Assembly: GCA_964578885.1 (NCBI GenBank)
Contig: CAZOEO010000003.1
Coordinates: forward strand, 1-64,000
DNA length: 64,000 bases
Origin: CAZRHR01 sp964578885
GTDB taxonomy: Bacteria > Bacteroidota > Bacteroidia > CAIKAF01
Direction: 5' to 3'
Below are positions 62,517 to 64,000 of the stretch, piece after piece. The notes beneath the pieces are model-generated. The model was not told where the DNA came from. It saw only the letters and a program-made list of their open reading frames with translations, and searched no databases. Every line of letters starts with the position of its first letter. The stretch's first letter is position 1. Made by a program: the position numbers and the translations under genes.

Positions 62517-63803
62517 ATGGCAGATACGGCAAAAATTATTTTAGAAGGGAAGGAATATTCCCTTCCGGTAGTGGTCGGAACAGAAAATGAAAAAGCCATT
62601 GATATCAATGCGCTTAGACAGCAATCTGAATACATCACCCTGGATTCCGGATACAAAAACACAGGAGCCACGCTCAGTGCCATTACTTATTTAGATGGCG
62701 AAGCCGGTATCTTGCGTTACCGCGGATATCCCATTGAACAACTGGCCGAAAAATCCACCTTTCTGGAAGTGGCGTATTTGCTGATTTATGGCGAATTACC
62801 CACCAAAACGCAATTGGAAAACTTCAGTCAAAACATTGGCATGCACACCCTCATTCATGAGGACATGAAACGCATGTTCAACGCTTTTCCATCCACTGCT
62901 CATCCAATGGGTGTCGTTTCTGCCGTCACTACTGCTCTGTCTGCCTTTTACCCAGAATCGCTCAATCCACATCGTGGCGAGGAAAAAGTGAATACCACCA
63001 TCCTGAGATTGATGGCGAAATTCCCCACCATCGCTTCATGGGCTTACAAGCATTCTATCGGCCATCCGGTTACATATCCTAAAAATAACCTTGGGTACGT
63101 GGAGAATTTCTTACACATGATGTTTGGACTTCCCACAGATAAATATGAAGTAGATCCTGTGGTGGTAAATGCCCTCGATAAACTGCTCATTCTTCATGCA
63201 GATCACGAACAAAACTGTTCTACTTCTACTGTTCGTTTGGCAGGAAGCTCCCAGGCCAATCTGTACGCTGCTATTTCTGCCGGCGTGGTGGCCCTTTGGG
63301 GACCATTACATGGTGGTGCAAATCAGGAAGTCATTGAAATGCTCGATAAAATTCATACAGAAGGTGGAAACATCAGCAAATGGATTGAAAAAGCAAAAGA
63401 TAAAAACGACCCATTCCGTCTCATGGGCTTCGGTCACAGGGTATATCGCAACTTCGATCCACGTGCAAAAATTATCAAAAAGGCATGCGATGAATTGCTG
63501 AATAAACTCGGTGTAAAAGATCCTACGCTGGAAATTGCTCAAAAATTAGAAGAAGTAGCGCTGAACGACGAATACTTCATTGAGCGCAAATTATATCCAA
63601 ACGTAGATTTCTACTCTGGCATCATGTACCGCGCCATGGGCATTCCAAAAGATATGTTTACCGTACTTTTTGCTTTGGGACGTTTGCCAGGCTGGATTTC
63701 ACAGTGGAAAGAAATGACCGCCAACAAAGAACCTATTGGTCGCCCGCGTCAGATTTATGTAGGTCCTACCGAACGCGATTATGTAAATATCGCCGAGCGT
63801 TAA
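62517..63803 (+). CDS. gltA: Citrate synthase
   Basis: GltA condenses acetyl-CoA and oxaloacetate, the entry step of the TCA cycle. The active-site histidines are in ILHADHEQNCSTSTVR and GPLHGGANQEV, and the catalytic aspartate region reads GFGHRVYRNFDPRA. The 428-residue length and the N-terminal beta-rich part (ILRYRGYPIEQLAE) are those of the large, hexameric Gram-negative type. A terminator follows. Confidence 0.97.
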   Translation: MADTAKIILEGKEYSLPVVVGTENEKAIDINALRQQSEYITLDSGYKNTGATLSAITYLDGEAGILRYRGYPIEQLAEKSTFLEVAYLLIYGELPTKTQLENFSQNIGMHTLIHEDMKRMFNAFPSTAHPMGVVSAVTTALSAFYPESLNPHRGEEKVNTTILRLMAKFPTIASWAYKHSIGHPVTYPKNNLGYVENFLHMMFGLPTDKYEVDPVVVNALDKLLILHADHEQNCSTSTVRLAGSSQANLYAAISAGVVALWGPLHGGANQEVIEMLDKIHTEGGNISKWIEKAKDKNDPFRLMGFGHRVYRNFDPRAKIIKKACDELLNKLGVKDPTLEIAQKLEEVALNDEYFIERKLYPNVDFYSGIMYRAMGIPKDMFTVLFALGRLPGWISQWKEMTANKEPIGRPRQIYVGPTERDYVNIAER

Positions 63804-63828
63804 TTCAAGAATACAGCATTTTTAATGA

Positions 63829-63860
63829 GGTTGTCCGTGCTACGGGCAACCTTTTTTTTT
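63829..63860 (+). terminator. Terminator of gltA
   Basis: GGTTGTCCGT and ACGGGCAACC pair around GCT, followed by ten T. Confidence 0.9.
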
Positions 63861-63871
63861 ACTTTTACCCC

Positions 63872-64000
63872 ATGAAGAAAATCTTGGTTGCCAACCGTGG
63901 TGAGATTGCCTTGCGGGTGATGAAAACCTGCAAAAAAATGGGCATTGCTACCGTAGCCGTGTATTCAGAAGCAGATAAGCATGCGCCCTTCGTGGCATTT
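63872..64000 (+). CDS. Biotin carboxylase subunit, N-terminal fragment cut by the window edge
   Basis: The first 43 residues read MKKILVANRGEIALRVMKTC and continue with VAVYSEADKHAPFVA. This is the ATP-grasp biotin carboxylase N-terminal domain, as in AccC or the alpha subunit of acetyl/propionyl-CoA carboxylase. The gene runs past the window. TACTTTTA, one mismatch from the -7 consensus, ends four bases before the ATG. Confidence 0.9.
   Translation, partial: MKKILVANRGEIALRVMKTCKKMGIATVAVYSEADKHAPFVAF

Overview
The window reads as one stretch of a Bacteroidota chromosome. Supporting signs are a predicted gliding/type IX secretion (T9SS) type B sorting domain and a T9SS type A sorting domain on two surface proteins, promoters of the TTTG-N19/20-TAnnTTTG type, few Shine-Dalgarno sites, a MoaC-MoaB fusion, a zeaxanthin-type carotenoid cluster, and families such as DUF1599, DUF2452, DUF4397 and the 31-residue COX24/AURKAIP1-like protein. 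The organism is probably an aerobic, pigmented environmental member; I cannot name the genus. No insertion sequence, prophage or CRISPR array was seen.

Layout. 0.3-7 kb: a secreted PKD/glycine-rich protein, then a tightly overlapping operon pepT-ABC ATPase-ABC permease-ppx-DUF6265. 7.3-9.5 kb: moaA and a long non-coding stretch with two nearly identical 302-bp repeats. 9.5-14 kb, minus strand: 3-hydroxybutyryl-CoA dehydrogenase and crtZ-crtI-crtB-crtYcd. 14.2-19.3 kb, plus strand: xdhA-xdhB-moaE-moaCB. 19.7-26.3 kb: xdhC, a TSUP permease, allantoicase, uraD, hiuH, an HpcH/HpaI-like DUF6986 gene and a PuuD-type membrane urate oxidase. 26.4-34.4 kb: RNase G, a tiny basic protein, TPR protein, HU, mutY, a second TPR protein, serS, rpmA and rplU. 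34.4-42.6 kb: OmpA-like protein, tRNA-Val(GAC), a giant PKD surface protein, DUF2452, aroC, a zinc protease-like gene and a duplicated lipoprotein. 42.9-51.6 kb: rpsA, mfd, lhgO, an unknown gene and a GlcD-like dehydrogenase. 51.6-57.2 kb: cdaA, folP, DUF1599, zinc metallopeptidase, surE, a small membrane protein and lpxB. 57.4-64 kb: DUF4397 surface protein, two more repeat units, pnp, rpsO, gltA and the start of a biotin carboxylase.

How the genes fit together. The 14-26 kb block is a purine breakdown island: xanthine dehydrogenase with molybdenum cofactor genes (moaE, moaCB; moaA 6 kb away) and the XdhC maturation factor make urate; PuuD, HiuH and UraD take urate to allantoin; allantoicase cuts allantoate. 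Allantoinase and a known ureidoglycolate lyase are not in the window, and a DUF6986 aldolase-like protein sits where a glyoxylate- or ureidoglycolate-handling step would be expected. The carotenoid genes predict beta-carotene and zeaxanthin from GGPP. The most unusual observations are an ALK/LTK-like glycine-rich domain in the first gene, a dispersed intergenic repeat family with a strict 10-bp periodic tail, and several genes whose -7 promoter element lies only 4-6 nt before the start codon, suggesting leaderless mRNAs.
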